Source: Candidatus Poseidoniia archaeon
GTDB lineage: Archaea > Thermoplasmatota > Poseidoniia > MGIII > CG-Epi1
Reading direction: 5' to 3'
Assembly (NCBI GenBank): GCA_022449705.1
Contig: JAKURS010000053.1
Span: 1 to 6,590 of the forward strand
DNA length: 6,590 bases
The position numbers and the translations under genes were made by a program. Every line of letters begins with the position of its first letter. Positions within the stretch are counted from its first letter, which is position 1. Positions 6,066 to 6,590 of the stretch are shown piece by piece. The notes under the pieces are model-generated. The model worked only from the letters and a program-made list of their open reading frames with translations. It did not search any database and was not told the DNA's origin.

Positions 6066-6479
6066 TCAGCAGGAGAAGCTCGACCCGCAGCCGCAGCTTT
6101 CGCTGGCGTTCGGGTTCTCGACCTTGAAGCCGGATCCGCTCACCGACTGGACGAAGTCAACCTGCATCCCTGCTATAAACGGCAGGTCCTGTCGCCCGAC
6201 GACCAGCCGGATGCCGCCCGACTCGAATTCCTCATCGCCTGGCTGCTCCTCGGAATCCAGGCTCAGCCCGTACTGCATCCCGGCGCAACCGCCCGGAAGG
6301 ACCGCGATACGCAGTGCCATGTCAGACTTGCCTTGCGCATCCATCGAGCGCTGCAGTTCGGCGGCGGCTGCCTCGGTCACGGTAATCGGCACATTATCCG
6401 CTGCGAGCGCGGCTTCGGAGCTGGTGGCCATGTCTAGTCCGCGATTACCTGTGGCAGTATTAGAACTTGCGCTGCTCAT
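6066..6479 (-). CDS. A-type iron-sulfur carrier protein (IscA/SufA/ErpA/HesB family)
   Basis: A 137-aa Fe-S cluster assembly/carrier protein. The core starts at VPITVTEAAAAEL (30-42) and has the three family cysteines: C65 in LPGGCAGMQYGLSL, and C129 and C131 in ESCGCGSSFSC. The C65-to-C129 spacing (63 residues between) equals that of IscA/SufA. GSGFKVENPNA (115-125) is also typical. An extra cysteine, C137, is the last residue. The ATG at 6479 is favoured because it overlaps the sufU stop as ATGA and has AGGGGG ten bases upstream. It gives a ~30-residue Ser/Ala/Asn-rich N-terminal extension; ATG 6431 would shorten this to 14. Such proteins receive clusters from the SUF/ISC scaffold and pass them to apo-enzymes. 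Which member of the family it is cannot be decided, so no symbol is given. Confidence 0.93.
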   Translation of the reverse strand: MSSASSNTATGNRGLDMATSSEAALAADNVPITVTEAAAAELQRSMDAQGKSDMALRIAVLPGGCAGMQYGLSLDSEEQPGDEEFESGGIRLVVGRQDLPFIAGMQVDFVQSVSGSGFKVENPNASESCGCGSSFSC

Positions 6480-6590
6480 TCGGTCGTTGCCCCCTGCTTG
6501 CCGTGGAGCGCGGCTCGCAGCGTGTGCCACGCCAGCGTGGCGCACTTCACTCGCGTCGGGTAGTCGCGAATCCCGCCAAAGGCCCCAAGC
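6476..6590 (-). CDS. sufU: SufU-type Fe-S assembly sulfurtransferase, C-terminal end only
   Basis: The last 37 codons of a gene entering from the right edge, ending in TGA at 6478-6476. The peptide contains GGIRDYPTRVKCATLAWHTL, which matches the C-terminal signature of SufU proteins. Its cysteine, in RVKCATL, is the third conserved zinc-ligand cysteine of the family. SufU takes sulfur from the cysteine desulfurase SufS for SUF-pathway cluster assembly. The stop overlaps the next gene's ATG as ATGA, implying translational coupling with the A-type carrier. Other suf genes (sufS, sufBCD) would be expected further upstream, outside the window; that is inference. A NifU/IscU-like relative is the alternative, but the KCATLAWHTL ending is more SufU-like. 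Confidence 0.88.
   Translation of the reverse strand, partial: LGAFGGIRDYPTRVKCATLAWHTLRAALHGKQGATTE

Noticed and set aside
6066..6068. Reading the carrier gene's TGA as a recoded sense codon (tryptophan or selenocysteine)
   Set aside because: gcvP, the glutaredoxin gene and sufU also end at TGA in family-appropriate places, and the carrier ends as its family normally does. No selenocysteine-insertion structure was recognised.
6480..6545. Carrier protein starting at 6545
   Set aside because: That stretch codes for the end of SufU in another frame; the ATGA overlap at 6479-6476 gives a better start.

Overview
The window reads as a G+C-rich euryarchaeal genome fragment, most likely from an uncultivated Thermoplasmata/Poseidoniia-like (Marine Group II/III-type) lineage. 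Three things point to archaea: a secreted protein ending in a PGF-CTERM sorting signal, an archaeosortase two genes downstream of it, and a BRE/TATA-like promoter about 35 nt ahead of the first of these genes. The lineage is an inference from gene content and cannot be settled from one window. Several other genes look bacterial in type: a single-chain glycine dehydrogenase, a RibA-type GTP cyclohydrolase II, and a SufU/A-type carrier pair. This would fit a lineage with much acquired bacterial metabolism.

Left part (1-2945, plus strand): the 3' nine-tenths of a single-polypeptide glycine decarboxylase P-protein (gcvP) runs in from beyond the left edge. It is followed by a 79-aa glutaredoxin/mycoredoxin-like protein with a CGDC active site. 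A short A/T-rich stretch with a T-run closes this unit.

Middle part (2946-5208, plus strand): a promoter precedes three closely spaced genes (gaps of 26 and 25 nt). They encode a signal-peptide/PGF-CTERM surface protein, a Nudix hydrolase resembling diadenosine tetraphosphatases, and a seven-TM archaeosortase with a Cys-Arg-His set of candidate catalytic residues. A sorting substrate and a putative sorting enzyme therefore share one likely transcript.

Right part (5205-6590, minus strand): an iron-sulfur/sulfur-transfer cluster enters from the right edge. It reads sufU (C-terminal end only), then an A-type Fe-S carrier (IscA/SufA/ErpA-like) joined by an ATGA overlap. Next comes a small TusA-like protein in the same frame just beyond the carrier's TGA stop, then ribA. 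The ribA and archaeosortase genes converge and share the bases of their stop codons in a CTAG tetranucleotide inside a small GC hairpin.

All space is accounted for: no intergenic stretch exceeds about 110 nt. I see no rRNA, tRNA, CRISPR array, insertion sequence or long repeat. The long antisense reading frames are by-products of the GC-rich codon usage.
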